From Pseudoips prasinana (lineage: Eukaryota > Arthropoda > Insecta > Lepidoptera > Nolidae): a stretch of 64,000 nt of DNA. Made by a program: the position numbers and the translations under genes. The notes beneath the pieces are model-generated. The model was given only the letters and a program-made list of their open reading frames with translations, searched no databases and had not been told where the DNA came from. Positions 32,152 through 44,520 of this stretch are shown here, piece after piece; position 1 is the first letter of the stretch, and each line of letters starts with the position of its first letter. The DNA lies in assembly GCA_951640165.1 (NCBI GenBank), contig OX621244.1:17874001-17938000 (forward strand), in the 5' to 3' direction.

Positions 32152-32512
32152 CCTCCTAGCCGAATTCGGCAACGGCGGCCAGTATTAACAGAGATTGGCC
32201 ATCTGCGCGGGACATATGATAGTGCTCAAGTGTGTGCGCAAACACAGGAGCACTTTCTATTCCATCACTCTCATTATCCGATGGGACGCCTTAGCCGGAC
32301 TAGACCGGAAAGAGGTCAGGCACAGGACCGACGGCTTTACGTGCTCTCCGAGGTACGGGGGTATAATACCGCCAACTCCCAGACTTCGGGCTGATGCTGA
32401 GAAGTTTTTCTTTTTACAGAGAAGTCCCAAAACCACTTTTGGCCCGACCCAGGATTTTAACCCAGGACCTCATTAACTGCGGGTAAAAACGCTACCGCTA
32501 GACCAACGTAGT
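32152..32512 (-). mobile_element. SINE family A, near-complete minus-strand copy
   Basis: On the minus strand: tRNA-like head ('ctagcggtagcg' A-box region and 'cctgggttaaaatcctgggt' with B-box), then the body shared with 55690-56044 (agacttcgggctg, cgaggtacgggggtat, gaggtcaggcacaggaccga, acataatagtgc, gtgtgcgcaaacacaggagcac) and the terminal 'ggccgccgttgccgaattcggctagg'. No protein coding capacity; transcription by RNA polymerase III from the internal boxes is the family norm. Confidence 0.8.
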
Positions 32513-32519
32513 AGTATTA

Positions 32520-34110
32520 TTTAGTACCTAAATAAGGAGAGTACCTATTCTAAGAAGAACAAAACAAAATGGTAAATAATAATTGGATATTTTATTTTGT
32601 AAAAAATATACTTGACCTTTGTATGTATCTATTTTGACCTGCCTTTCTTATTTTTTCTAATAATTAATAGGATAATAACTTTATAACAAATGTAAGACAA
32701 ACAGAGCTAATCATAAGCTCAAGAAAATTTACCTTTTAAATTGCGTTTTAATTTGATTATCTCAAGTAACAAAAACCTCCTGAATTGCGTTTTAGGATCA
32801 ACAATGCTCTTCATAATATTGTCTAAATTGACATATAAAAGCCAACCCTGTCTAAAATGTTTAGCAAATAATCCAATTTGGCTGGTGTAAGCTGTTTAAA
32901 CTAAAACCGATGTCTTTGCTATAACCATTTATGAATGTTATAAAGATAATAAGATACATAAATAACGGTATTGTAATGCTATTACATACTTGTGTCTTGA
33001 AAATGGCAATCCAATAAATATAAGTAAGTTAATTTAAAACATGAACATAAACTTCAAAACCAATTTTGAGGAGGCAATAAAGTAAGTGTATGACACAGTT
33101 TATAGCACGTATGGCAGAGCAGCGAGGCGGTGCATTGTGTGGCACACAGCCGCGCCACAGAATAAATTAATATATTCAGTAACAGGACTAGGCACATATT
33201 TTTTATTTTAGGTATCGTGGTCTCTTAAGTAAACAGGAATCTCTTTGTCTAACCGAAATTAATGACTCGTAAATTACCTTTTTCGGTTTCCTTACCAAAA
33301 TGTAGCAAGAAACTTCTATGATGCGGTACGGTGCGACCTTTCATCTATCAAAACCCCTTACAATCTATCTCAGTATGCCAAAAAAGTTACTAGGCAATTT
33401 AAAATCTATAATAGTTTTGGGAATTACGTACCCGACTTTATTACAAATCGCAAACTTTGAAAACATTACATTTCCTTGCGAGGTGGCTGCAAGAGGTCAT
33501 TAGAAAGATCATTATTTCATATTGCAAAATGACTTACATATCGTTTCCCCCATCATTGCAGATGTGTGTAATCCAAAAAATCTGAGCTATCCTCAGTTGA
33601 TTAAATTTACATCAGTATCACAAGAAAGATAGAACGATGAAATCTGGTACAGATTTTTCTTTAATTATCAATAAATATTCTGTAAAATACCTATTTATGC
33701 TCCGGTTTTTATCGGGTGTTGTTTTCCCTTTTATCTTTTAATGTACTCGTTTAGAAAAGTGTGTAATGGAATCAAAGTTATAACTTTTGAAGGGCTGAAC
33801 AGAATTTAATAAAATAAAATCATCTCGATTAAGTCAGCAAAACTAGTTTTAAAAATGAAAAAACCTCGTATGAAAACATCCCATTTGTTTTGGAACTACT
33901 TTGTCTCAGATACACACACATATTCCCCTTAACAAATATGACAAAGGAAAGTCGGTGGACTGATTATTAGAATTAATTACGTTTATGTAGTAGTGGAGGT
34001 TAATATAAAATAACTTATTAGTCTCTAGACTAGATTGTAATACATATAAAATACTACATACTTGGTACTTTATTAAATAATAGTAAAATTTTAAACATGA
34101 AGGAAGCCAT
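32520..34110. other. No gene recognised
   Basis: AT-rich; a GC-richer patch at about 33100-33165 has no ORF. Nothing supportable. Confidence 0.45.
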
Positions 34111-34117
34111 CAGCTAA

Positions 34118-34277
34118 TCACACTATATAATATTATAAATGCGAAAGTTTGTGAGTATAGTTTTGGTTGTTTTAGAGTTTTTATTAAATTTGGTATTGAG
34201 TTAGCTGACACCCTGGATTAACACATAGGCTATAATTTATAAATTTTAATGCTGGTAAAACCGCGGGGCACAGCTAG
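34118..34277 (+). mobile_element. Helitron-like element, complete 160-bp copy
   Basis: A|TCACACTATATAATATTATAAATGCG...AAACCGCGGGGCACAGCTAG|T. Correct TC start, CTAG end and A/T flanks. The first bases after TC differ from the commoner TCTATACTAATATTATAAA, so the left boundary is slightly uncertain. Confidence 0.72.
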
Positions 34278-34289
34278 TTGTTAATAAAA

Positions 34290-36040
34290 ATAACCTCTAT
34301 AATAGAGGCGAGTTAAAAATATGTTATTATTTTATTAGTATGTTGACCGAGTTATTTAAAATTGATTGGACTACCAGAAATTTTGAATATGCCTATAAAA
34401 CCGTGCCTTGTACATTAGTACATACAGCATGTACTTAGACGCTGTAATAGACTGATATAAATAATTCGCACTTATAACAACATATTCATATTTATTGAAT
34501 TAGAACAACTGTATTATAAAAGTTCAGTCTAAACTTACCGTTTCTTATAAAATAAGTTACGTGATGTACCGTGTATTTTGTTACATTCAGTTGAGCATGC
34601 GTTTAATCACAATCTTATCTTAGTCTTAAGAATTCCGTATATCTGACTTATTCATGGTCTCCACGTAACTAGTGCTCCTAAATTATTCTACGCTATTGAT
34701 GTTACAAGTTGTATACCACACATGTCATGCGGCTTAGTATTCTAGATTTTTCTAAGTATTGAGATGATTTACTGTATTAATACATATACTGTGGGCACGC
34801 GGCATGCCGGCACGCCGCGAACGACTTCCGGTGTAAGAGTTTCACGTTGCAATAAGCGGAACTATAACGGAGCCGCTGCATATTGCCTATTGTTTGGCAT
34901 CTCTGACTCTTGGCATCGAACTTTAACTCAGTCTCGACTGACTGCACTGTCAGCTTAAGTACTTTACCCCTATAATGTATGAATATTAACACACATGGAT
35001 CCAAATAGAACCATTCGTTCACTCAGACCAAGAGCAACAAAAAGTACTTATCTTGGAATTCGATAGTTCCTTTAGTATGTGTTTATTACATAAATGTTTA
35101 ATAATATAATTTAAATACCATAACATAAGTAAAAAATTTCAACTATAAGGCAGATGGAATATAATATTATTATACACATATACTAGTAATGTTATGACTA
35201 GTGCTACGAGAAACGTTCGTAGCTACTACGGGTGCTACGCATAATTCTATACAATGACATGTCGAACATTTCTCATTTAGAGACAATTCGAGATACTGTA
35301 GCTTTTAAGCAGGTGATTCTTTTTTATTAACTTAACATTAAATAGTAAATAGTCATCTCAGCGAAATTAAGATTTTGTAGCCATTTTTTATTAGAAAAGG
35401 TGTGATTATAAAACTAAACTCATAAAAATTATTAAGTTTCAAACAAACTCCATTTTATGAGTACTAATCTATACGTATATTTTATTTGACTATCTCGTTT
35501 ATCTAACTGTAACGTATTTAACGGCAAAATTAAATCCTGGGGACGGGCCACAACTTATATTTTTGTTAACAAAAATTCTCATTATCAGCCCGGATTCTGG
35601 AAGATAATAGTGTTACACGCTCGTGTCCCGGAGATGTGGCTTTGTCAACTAACCACCTGATTAGATCATGACAGTGAGGGATAGATAGTGCACAATTATG
35701 TATGTATTTATCTTCAAAAAATGTTAAAACAACCAAACTAAACACGAGGGAACAAATGAGGAATCCCTAATTCTCAGACATGTTTTTTCATCATTCAGAA
35801 TGTTCAGAGTAAGCGAGGGTTCCCGCGACCAAAGAGAAGTGAGGAGAGGTTTTGATACACATTATGACACGTAATGTAAGGCATTTGAACGCGAAATTCA
35901 AAATTGGCGTTATAGTGAAACCACGTATGACGGGGTCGCATAAAGCGGGGTATTACTGTACTCTATATTCTTAACTAAGCATGTGAGCAGGTGCCACGTT
36001 ACCTTTTCAGCACAATATCACTCATTACACTATTCTTTCT
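34290..36040. other. No gene recognised
   Basis: AT-rich with scattered CpG-rich words ('cacgcggcatgccggcacgccgcg' at 34796). No TE or gene signature clear enough to name. Confidence 0.4.
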
Positions 36041-36044
36041 TTTT

Positions 36045-36315
36045 TTATTTATCGTATGGTCAGCGGACACGAGTTTCAGAGTTGTTCACTCTCAATAACT
36101 CTGACATTAAGGTAAACGCTGTCCCTCTAAATAGTAGGCATCTGACATGGCTTCACGACGGTTGTCTTTCGACAACAACTGGGACCGACCCCTTAACATG
36201 CCTTCCGGACGACAGAGATGCTCAGAAAGTAGAGCACTTTGACGAGGTGATCTATACACTAACCGCATGTCTAGGTTCCTTACCTCGCTAATCAGTTACG
36301 GAACGATGAGTGCTA
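36045..36315 (+). repeat. Dispersed repeat family B, copy 1
   Basis: 'atcgtatggtcag', 'agttgttca', 'catctgacatggc', 'ttaacatgcc', 'agagatgctcagaaa', 'gtgatctatacactaac' and 'cctcgctaatcagttacgg' are all matched in order at 58920-59175 ('atcgtatgggcag', 'gttgttca', 'ctctgacatggc', 'ttaacgtgcc', 'agacgctcagaaat', 'cctcgccgatcacttacga'). An interspersed non-coding element. Confidence 0.65.
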
Positions 36316-36444
36316 TGAAATCGATCTCCTTTTAGTAGACACCATAAAACTGTAAAGTTTATGAATGCTTTACAATATTCTAATTATAGTTGAAGTCGTT
36401 AGGCCCTTTTTAGTATGTGACGACAAATAACATACCTATAATAC

Positions 36445-36590
36445 TTGATGGGCCGGTTCGCATGGTTGAAAAATGCTCGCTTTTCACGCCACAGGTCGTG
36501 GGTTTGATTCCTTTATATATTGTGTGCATGAACATGTCTGTTCGTCTTGGTGTAATCTATACATGTAATATAAAGTGAAGTATTACTAGA
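36445..36590 (+). mobile_element. tRNA-like SINE, probable
   Basis: 'gggccggttcgcatggttgaaaaatgctcgc' followed by 'caggtcgtgggtttgattcc' gives a degenerate A-box and a good B-box (GGTTTGATTCC) at tRNA spacing; the downstream 'tgaacatgtctgttcgtcttggtgtaa' is common in insect SINE bodies. Not a functional tRNA: no closing acceptor stem seen. Confidence 0.5.
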
Positions 36591-36879
36591 GCTAAAACTT
36601 AACTCATAATATAATAATAATAATAATAGCTTTTATTTATTCTCTCACACAGAAAATACATGAAAAATGTCTTATTAACTAATTAATTCATTAATTAATG
36701 CTTAACATTGAAGAGGTGAAATCTGTGTGAGAGACTGGTATCCGTACTAGGTGGAAAACCTGTATGACAGATGACCAGCCTCTCCTAACTCTAGACATGA
36801 AGGTGTAATTTGTCATTCAATGATTGAGTTGTGATGTTATTTTATTTGTGATGAGGAAGTATATCAGTATTCGAGATGT

Positions 36880-36896
36880 GTGTGTGTATGTTGTGT

Positions 36897-36930
<34 letters not shown>

Positions 36931-36962
36931 GTGTGTGCATGTTGTGTGGTGTGTGTGTGTGT
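36880..36962. repeat. (GT)n microsatellite in LINE 3' UTR
   Basis: Long GT runs interrupted by 'tgtatgttgtgtgg' twice, suggesting an internal duplication. The His-Thr ORF on the minus strand is an artefact. Confidence 0.95.
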
Positions 36963-37102
36963 GATTGTGGTGTAGTGCGATCTTAGATATGAAATAACTA
37001 TGATGGGATAAATAGTAGATTTTCAGTTTCTTCATATGTCAGAGATTTTAGCCAATTAGAAATTTTTTGTTTGCATTTATAATTAGTCAGGGAGTAAAAA
37101 AG

Positions 37103-39363
37103 TCATTTTTGATTAATTTTATTATATAGGTATCGTCCCCGAAAACTGAAGAATTTGCGTGCAAATTCTGTGTGCCAACGATTGTCAGTTGAAGCGCAAA
37201 CCCTATACTTACGACGTTTGTTAATTATGGAAGAGTCATATGGAAGAAGAGAGTGTTGCTTTCGGACAATATGTAGAATATATAGTTGGCGCACTGTAAG
37301 AACATCCGACATTTTATAAAGGTCAACGGTTGGGTGTAAAAGAGGTAAAAAGTGGCTAACCTTAAGTACTGCCCTTTGAGCTCTTTCCACCTTTATTAAA
37401 TTAGTCTTACAGGCGCCACCCCATATAGAAATACAGTAGGATATGATGGGTTGGCATAGCGAGATATAGACCATTTTAATGATCTTCTTATCAGCTATGT
37501 GGCGCAGATTTTTAAAGATGAATATGAGTTTGCGTATTCGGGCTGAAAGAAGATCTATATGGTAGTTGAAACATAGGGAACTATCCAGTATGACGCCGAG
37601 GTATTTAATATTGGTGGTTCTTTTTAGATGGCTACAAGCACAGGAGTGATACTCTAGGCAGGTATGGGCTACAATGACGCCATCATTTGGTAGGTTTGTT
37701 GGAGTATTTTTTATCGCGAAACTAATGTAATTGGTTTTGTCGACATTTAGTGTTAGTCCATTATTCCTGAGCCATAATGAGACTGCATTGAAACCCATCT
37801 GTGCAAAAGAAAAGGTGTCACTCCAACTATCTCCGTGAAATACTAGTGCAGTGTCATCCGCGAAGGTTGCATTGCCATTTTTTAGCTGTAACTCACATAA
37901 GTCATTTAGGTATGTAAGAAAGAGCGTAGGGCCGAGTACGCTGCCCTGGGGGACTCCAAATGTAATTGGCAGATCATTGCTAGTGATATCACCAACTCTT
38001 ACTCTTTGGTATCTATCACTGAGGTAATCCGCCAACAATTTGTGTTGCACATCACGGATGCCTAGCTTCTCTAGTTTTTTCAATAGGAGTGGGACAGAGA
38101 CTGTGTCAAATGCTTTTGCTAGGTCTAGAAATATGGCTATTACTTTTTTATTATTATCTAGATTGCACACAATATGATGAGTTAACTCATGCACCACGCG
38201 GTGCATGAGTTAACTTGTGGAGAGACCTGCTCTGAAGCCAAATTGCGATCTAGATAAGAGGTTTTTGGACTCGAGATAATCTATCAAACGTTTATTTAAA
38301 AGCTTTTCTACTAATTTTGAGAGTGTCGAAAGAATAGAGATGGGTCTGTAATTATTGACACAGCCTCTGTCCCCACTCTTATATATAGGAATTACTTCGG
38401 CGAGCTTTAGTTCCTTGGGAAAAATTCCGGTCTCAAACATAAGGTTAAAGATATACGTGAGAGGGGGCACTAATATATGATGATATCGCTTTAGGAAGGT
38501 TCCCGAGATAGTGTCCCGTCCAAAAGAGTTTACCTTTTTAAGGTTGAGTATATAGTTTCGAACCTCAGCTTCGGTAGTCGGAGTTAAAACAAATGAAAAG
38601 GGACACCGGTCCTGAATGGACGAGGCATCAGGTACAAAGGAGGGGATTTTATCGGCTAAATTTTTACCCAATGATGCGAAAAAACTATTAACGTTATTAA
38701 TTGAGGATATTGGATTATTAGTTGTTATTAAAGTTGAGTGTGATTTTGTGTTATAGTGTGTAACCGTTTTTATAGCGTCCCACAAGGCCTTACTATTAGA
38801 TTTTGCCGAATTTTTTAGTTGCTCTTTTTCATAATTTACTTTAATCTTTTTAAGTAGGGAATTACAATAATTTCTGTATCTGCGATAAGTAGTTTTTATT
38901 ATGTCGTTGTTGGGATTTTTCTTAACTTTAATGTGCAATTTGTCTCGATTTTTAATGCACCTTAAGAGACCAACAGTCATCCATGGCTTTTTAATACGCC
39001 TGCGATTTGGGACTCTAATCATATGCGTGTTAGATTTGATTAAGGTGTTAAGGATGGATATTAAAAGTGAGGTAGCTTCATTAGCGTCATGAGAGTTATA
39101 AATACAGTCAAAACCTATATTACTCATGTCAACATCCAATCTGTTGTAATTGATTTTATTTATGGTTAAAGCCTTAGTATGTTGAACCTGGAGTTTCAGT
39201 ACAATTATTACGGCGTCGAGATCAGTAACCGAGGTCTCTGCAACAAAACAGTAAGCTGGAAGTGTGCTTTTTAGCATGACATGGTCCAAGTAGGTTTTAC
39301 TATGAGTGGGTAACTGATGTGCAGCTAAAACGCTGTGCGAGGATATGTTTTTGTAAACACTCC
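37103..39363 (-). pseudogene. LINE pol (endonuclease C-terminus + RT) split by one in-frame stop
   Basis: From 39363 the minus strand reads the end of an APE-like endonuclease (YLDHVMLK... ETSVTDLDAVIIVLKL; the expected His of the T/SDH box is Leu), then a linker, then RT: ELKLAEVIPIYKSGDR, NNYRPISILSTLSKLVEKLL, SQFGFRAGLSTS, stop TAA at 38212-38210, then VIAIFLDLAKAFDTVSVPLL, GVPQGSVLGPTLFLTYLNDL, NATFADDTALVFH (FADD catalytic box), LTLNVDKTNYISF, IKYLGVILDSSLCF and a C-terminal region ending YLYNKINQK. Reading frame is the same on both sides of the stop. The stop lies in a 15-bp perfect hairpin. Otherwise a ~750-residue open frame, so probably a recent copy. Confidence 0.88.
38181..38214. 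repeat. 15-bp perfect hairpin at the pol-breaking stop
   Basis: GTTAACTCATGCACC (38181-38195), ACGC spacer, exact reverse complement (38200-38214). It carries the TAA that splits the LINE frame. Confidence 0.95.
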
Positions 39364-39364
39364 T

Positions 39365-40130
39365 AAATTGTATATACTTTATTATATTACTATACTATAT
39401 TATATTTCAATTCAATAAAAATTCGTATCCATATCTTTATCCTTTTCCAACCCTAATCCAAGTTTTTCTGGGATGGGATATAACCGTACATTTGTGTTGT
39501 CCTTTGAATTTTCTGCATTTACTACTAATTGTGTGGGATAATTTAGTTCTCACCCTGTACACATAGACGATTTGTTGATGAAATATGAGTTGGGTCAAAA
39601 AGTGGTATTGGCATATTTCTGATAAGAAAAACATCGAGTAACAGTCCGTAGTCTGGAGGTTAGCGGAGTTACACCCCCATGCTTTGGAATGCTCTCAAAA
39701 ATGGTAATCCGGCGCGTAAACTTTTGGATTTCTGGATTCATTCTACTGGATTATAAGAGTGAGGGAATAGTGTCATTGTGTGTTTTGTTGCACACTCGTA
39801 CGTCTGTTGAGATTAACAGCTGGAGCCTAATATTGTCCTGAAGTTCTTTCTATCCAGAAAGCATGATTTGCGATTATAAAAATATAGAATAGCCTGATTT
39901 ATTATTTATTGAAATAAAGTGAAGTCCTCTTTGGTTAATCAGCTATTTTCGATAATACTTGCCATGATTCAAACGCAATTCAATTTATATCCGAGTAATT
40001 TATTATTCATTCCAATCCTCAAATAAGAAATAACTATTTTGTCGTTGTCTTTTTTATTTACGATTGCCTATGTAGCGGCTTCTTTAATTTAGTTTTTCAA
40101 CCGTTGATATAATGAGATGTGTTCAGAGGA
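39365..40130. other. No gene recognised
   Basis: AT-rich DNA beyond the LINE 5' truncation point; no supportable feature. Confidence 0.4.
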
Positions 40131-40144
40131 ATTATTTGATTTGA

Positions 40145-40440
40145 TGCTGACGGCCACCTTCTACCATCGTACCTCTCGCCACTGACAGGGAGTTCATCCT
40201 CACATCCTCGAACCTTTTCGATCTCGTGCGGTTTGCTTTCAGGGAAAGTTCCTCCCACGTGCGTTGAGGTTGTGTAATTACGGTTTTCCCAAGAGACTAC
40301 AGCATGGGGCTCTACAAAAAGGGAGTAATAAGGTTTATTAGGGTCGGCAACGCCTAATGATGTTGCAAGCGTTCATAGGCTACGGTGACCACTTACCATC
40401 AGGCCGTATGCTATTTGCCAACTCAGTCGTATAAAAAACA
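40145..40440 (+). mobile_element. Lepidopteran LINE/SINE 3' end ('accatcaggccgtatgc' family)
   Basis: 'gggtcggcaacgcctaatgatgttgcaagcgttcataggctacggtga' followed by 'cttaccatcaggccgtatgctatttgcca' and 'gtataaaaaacaaa' is the widespread lepidopteran non-LTR 3' end I know from memory as 'tcggcaacgc...gatgttgcaggcgtccataggc...taccatcaggcgggccgtatgc'. No coding part. Exact family name not asserted. Confidence 0.65.
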
Positions 40441-40584
40441 AATAATTAAAATAAATTAGCGAGTTACCCTAAAGATTTAAGTCTATGGCGAGAAGTTTAG
40501 TAGTAAGAAGAGGCCGTGGACTTCACACAGACATTTTAGACATTATATAGAAACTCGGAGGCAAAATTCTCCCTTCCCTCTGAC

Positions 40585-40897
40585 TTATGGTTTGTTAACT
40601 TCGGAACGTCGACAATTTTCCCCACTAGTCTTTGGATTGAACAATGAAAAGCAAGCTGGAGGGCAGGTGCTCCCGCCCAAAGGTGAAAACAGAATTCCAT
40701 GTTTGACCGGACTTGTGCTGAAAATAGAAGTAGCTGGCGCCTCTGAAGTATTACTTTGCCTTATAGAGCACACCAAGCTTTTATTTGCCAGTTTTTCCTT
40801 GTCTTTAAGATGGTACTTATTGGGTCTGAATATTAATGGAAATATTGACGCTAAGGATTCCAACGCTCACAGATATAGTCAGATAAATTATTGGTAA
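40585..40897. other. Unrecognised 300-bp block open on both strands
   Basis: A locally GC-richer block is open in one frame on each strand (about 101 codons forward, 92 codons reverse). Neither translation shows a motif I know. A splice-like AG precedes 40592 and there are no LINE words. Could be a host exon, a piece of an unknown element or chance. No function inferred. Confidence 0.15.
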
Positions 40898-41269
40898 AAG
40901 ATGTTTTTAACGGCGAACTTACAAACTTGAGTTGTAGAGGGGATGAATTGCATTAGGTTTAGTTTGTCCCTAATTGGTAACTCTATTTACTTAAAATTTC
41001 AGACACAAGTTTTCCAACACTTTCTTCAACAATTAATCAAAGTACGACTTGTGTAAAAGTTATCCCTGGTACTATAATTCGCAAATAGATTTATGTTTGC
41101 AATGGATATCATTAATGTGCAACAAGAAGGGCGTTGAATACAGCACGGTGAGGTACTAATATATTGAACATCCATTCCGAGCACATACCATCAACTATGG
41201 CTTTGATATATATCTGTTGGATAAAAGTCATGGTCACTACTCAGTTTGTAGATACTCTTCTTTAGGTCT

Positions 41270-42000
41270 GGGTGTTAATAATATGCACCATTACTTTGGA
41301 GAGAGCGGAGGTTCAGAAATAGTACTAAGAAGTAGTAAAAACGCTTACATTGTTCATGGTAAACTGCTTTAACACGGCAGCCAATATACCGTCTGACCCG
41401 TTTAAGTTGTGAGTATCTAATGACCGCAACTCTCACTGGACCTCCGATAGAGTAATCGAGATTTCCTTAATAGCGATATCACATTACGGGGTAGTGATTG
41501 GTATGGCATCTTTGCTGTTCCAAGTTAAGTTTAAAGAAACAAAGTACCCAGAAGATCGGCTTTATTCTTAGCACTGCATGCAAAATTACTTCTTCATTCA
41601 TTAATTCGTCGTTCTTGTGAAAAGTCACAACTCCGGAGCTAGCTGGAGAAGCAGTGCACCAATTTACCCGGTTTATGACGGGCGTAGGCGTTAAGCACTG
41701 TGATTTGAAGAAATAAAGCTTAATTACAGCAACTTTGTTTAAGATCCCGATGACAGTACAGGCGCATTAAAAGGTACAGTAGCGAAACAGCTACAGCCTA
41801 TGAGGCTATCGAATGGCAAAGTTACGTTGTACGTCGTAAGCTAATTGTCGGATTGAACGAGAAGTTATGCCTGGGTTCACCATTGATGGACAGTGTGGAA
41901 CCAAACCAACGGTGATATACACGCCCTCACCAACAGTACGGGCCAGTGATCCTACTTATTTCAGTGGATTAATCCGTCTAAAGGTTTTAGGCTTAGTCTA
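41270..42000 (-). pseudogene. LINE RT N-terminal relic, minus strand
   Basis: Minus-strand readings give KNKADLLGTLF, then EVQ*ELRSLDTHNLNGSDGI and AAVLKQF, which matches the segment before RT motif 1 in many LINEs ('ADLLGSLF', 'V...L..LD..K..GPDGIPA.VLK'). Numerous stops and frameshifts; the palm is not visible. Old and inactive. Confidence 0.6.
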
Positions 42001-42244
42001 GAAATAGCGCCCCACAAAACGATAAACGAAAATATAATTCGAAATAACGTTCGATTTTGGTTTCACATCGAAAACATTGATCTTTTAGCTCGAGCCGCGG
42101 TACAGGCCTCCTATACAGATAACCTTGCAGGTCTAGTATTTCTGTTAGATAGATATTATTATACACATTTTTTTTATCCACTACTTCATTTGGCAAATTG
42201 TTCCACACCCACTTTTTAAAACAATTACACATCTTATCCACCCA

Positions 42245-42365
42245 AAGGTTGTCTGGAACAAATCGCTCATGCGATAAGACTGCCTATCGTACAAGATTGT
42301 ATTATTTTGTCCAACTTATTTATTCTGCTCGTGTGTACAATAAAGAGTATTGTATTATATTCTAT
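42245..42365 (+). mobile_element. LINE 3' tail related to the 25.9-27.07 kb LINE
   Basis: 'ggttgtctggaacaaatcgct..tgcgataagactgcc' and 'gtgtacaataaagagtattg' closely resemble the 3' UTR of the LINE ending at 27066 ('ggttgtctggaagagatc...gataagaccgcc...tgtacaataaagagtt'). Ends in ATTCT-like repeats. The minus-strand ORF 41993-42241 contains VWNNLPNEVV but lies antisense to this tail and is not given a function. Confidence 0.65.
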
Positions 42366-42369
42366 TCTA

Positions 42370-43930
42370 TACATAACTTAATTTACGACTTAGCTGCAAT
42401 CTTGTCATCATTTAATTAATTCAACAGATACTTGTAAAAAAAGAGCTTCTTTACAAAACGTGGTTTACTCAGGTTTGCTGTATACAACGTGGTTGATGCA
42501 ATCGCTAACGAGACCTTCTAGTATCGAATCTCTCTAGTGTCAAGCTTCAAGATCATGACTTCATTGACACAAGCATTACCACATTTACATATGGAAACGG
42601 GTTGATCAATTTTATTTATTCTACAAGTAAATATCTCTACCAAATACAAATTTACTGTTAAAATGTGTATAGTTCAGTAGTTATTTAAATTGAAACCAGC
42701 TTTCAGTATCCCCTTTTGGGTAAAACAAGAAAGAATTCTTGAAAGAATGCATATAAAATACAATGTATGTACACATTCGTTACTTGGTAAGAGATTTTTA
42801 GAGTTATGTACCAAAACTGCAAAAGTACCGGTACCGTAATGTCTCCGCCAACCTCTAATTTTCTTGAAATGTAGCAATGTAAGACCTAGGTGTTAAAAAC
42901 ATTAGTTTACTGGTCGTGTAAAATTGTTTCTGCTAAACATTACTTGTAAACGACACATAAACAAAAACTCATTAGGTGGAATAAATGTTAACTGTAGGTA
43001 CTTAATGTGACAGCTAACTGACTGCTTTATACGGTTAGGCATGAATCATTAAATATAGATAAAATAAAAACTGATTGTCTTCACATAGGCTTTTAAAAAG
43101 TTGGAACATGAATTGTAGTATTACAAATTAAGTGTTTATTAATTCTAGGTACAATAAGGTTATTATATCGTAACTTATATTTGATTATATATAATTATAA
43201 TTATTTTTTATGATTGAAATGGATTAGTTAAATAGCTAATTTCTTGAAGTTATTGTCAAAATGGTTATTTAAATTTGTAATTATACTTTTAAATACATTT
43301 TATTATCTGGTCTGAATGGCTGGGTTAATAATCCATATTTGACCTTGTGTGCTATTATATACATTAATAGCAAAGTCAAAAACATTTTAATTAGGTTCAT
43401 TAAATGACGACGATGAAATCCCACGAAACAAACGAACATCATCAAATACGTTACTCTATTTTCAATTTTATTTCAATGAAGAAAACATCCTGGCACTCGC
43501 TACAGTCTACAATACCAGTCTAACATTATGAGCAGAAGGGTAGACACACCTACGTTCATAAGTGTTTAATACTACGACGTAGTACCTACGTTATTGTCGA
43601 AAACAACTATATTGAACTCAACTGTTAATAGCGCGTGTACCACAGAAGCCAGTATTAAAATAAGATTGACCTTTCTGTTTTTAACGTGACCCTTCAAGCT
43701 GCTCATCATTGCTGTTATAAATATCCCCTACTTGTAAGGAAGCTACATAATTTAGTACAACGCGCACCGATCGATTGCCTTACAGACACCTTAGCAGTTA
43801 AGGTGTCTTAATGTATATATAGCGGATGTCCTTTGAATCGCTTAAAGCCATTTGTCCTATTATCATTTGGCCGATTTCTTTTTGCCAATACTTCTTAAAT
43901 ATGAGTATTGTTTAGCCTAAGAAAAGTAGG
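42370..43930. other. No gene recognised
   Basis: AT-rich; small hairpin at 43785-43807 (GACACCTTA with a 5-nt spacer). Nothing else supportable. Confidence 0.45.
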
Positions 43931-43934
43931 TTAG

Positions 43935-44520
43935 GTTAGAACTAGGGAGACACAACACCGTATTCTCGGGGCTGCAATGGGTGTGGTTGACATCTGGCTT
44001 GCAACGATGACCCAATTCATGGTTGTGCGAGAGTGCCTGGAATATCTTCGCCACCTTTTACAATGAGATGATGGTTGCAAAAGAGGTGGCAGAGCAAGAA
44101 CGGGAGGCATTACATTCCTGGCCAAACTGCGTCAGGAAAACCAGGCGTCAGAGGCTGCATATCGCTAATCTAATGCCTCCATGAGGAGTGACCTGCGGGC
44201 GGTGGACTTGAGGCAGTCCACTGTCCGACAGAGTAAGCCGGAAACGGTGGCGCGTCGTGTTCCGCGCGTTTCTCTTCAGGAGGAGGCGAGGATGCCCCCA
44301 ACGGAAGAGGGGATTAATTATAAGTGGGCCAGCACCTTTAGAGACTGCAGTGAATGCGCGAGGGAATCCCGTGGTCTGGACTGAAGGTGGCTGAGCAACA
44401 CCGTGGGGTTTTAGTCGGTAAATTTAGCCGTATCATCTGGCCGGGAGTCCGACATACCCCGTCGCTTCCTCAGCGGCAGGACGATCCATAAAAGATTTAC
44501 CCACAATAAAAATAAAAAAC
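43935..44520 (+). pseudogene. R1-like LINE 3' fragment (second R1 family)
   Basis: A GC-rich ~550 bp stretch reading in broken frames through EVAEQEREALHSW (compare the KEAAERVRERA-type C-terminus of the 6 kb element), an Arg-rich C-terminus and GNPVVWTEGG, followed by a 3' UTR with 'ggttttagtcgg' and 'gggagtccgacataccccgtcgc' shared with the 3' UTR of the 6 kb R1 element, ending in A-rich 'aataaaaataaaaaac'. Overall clearly different from that element, so another family of the same clade. Confidence 0.6.

Larger units (their letters stand above)
36605..39363 (-). mobile_element. 5'-truncated Jockey/CR1-superfamily LINE with (TTA)n tail
   Basis: Minus-strand element starting inside the endonuclease at about 39363, covering RT (below), then a long 3' UTR with a GT microsatellite (36880-36962) and ending 'tgagagaataaataaaagctattattatta' at about 36605. 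The tail word AATAAATAAAAGC plus TTA repeats marks the 3' end. No clear target-site duplication found by eye. Confidence 0.85.

Noticed and set aside
32195..32476. 93-codon ORF resembling a protein ending in DFNPGPH
   Set aside because: Reading through a SINE; the same kind of ORF arises in the other SINE copies.
36817..37035. 72-codon minus-strand His/Thr ORF
   Set aside because: GT microsatellite in the LINE 3' UTR.
41993..42241. 82-codon minus-strand ORF with VWNNLPNEVV
   Set aside because: Looks a little like a LINE C-terminus, but a plus-strand LINE 3' tail starts at 42245 and the rest of the ORF does not fit.
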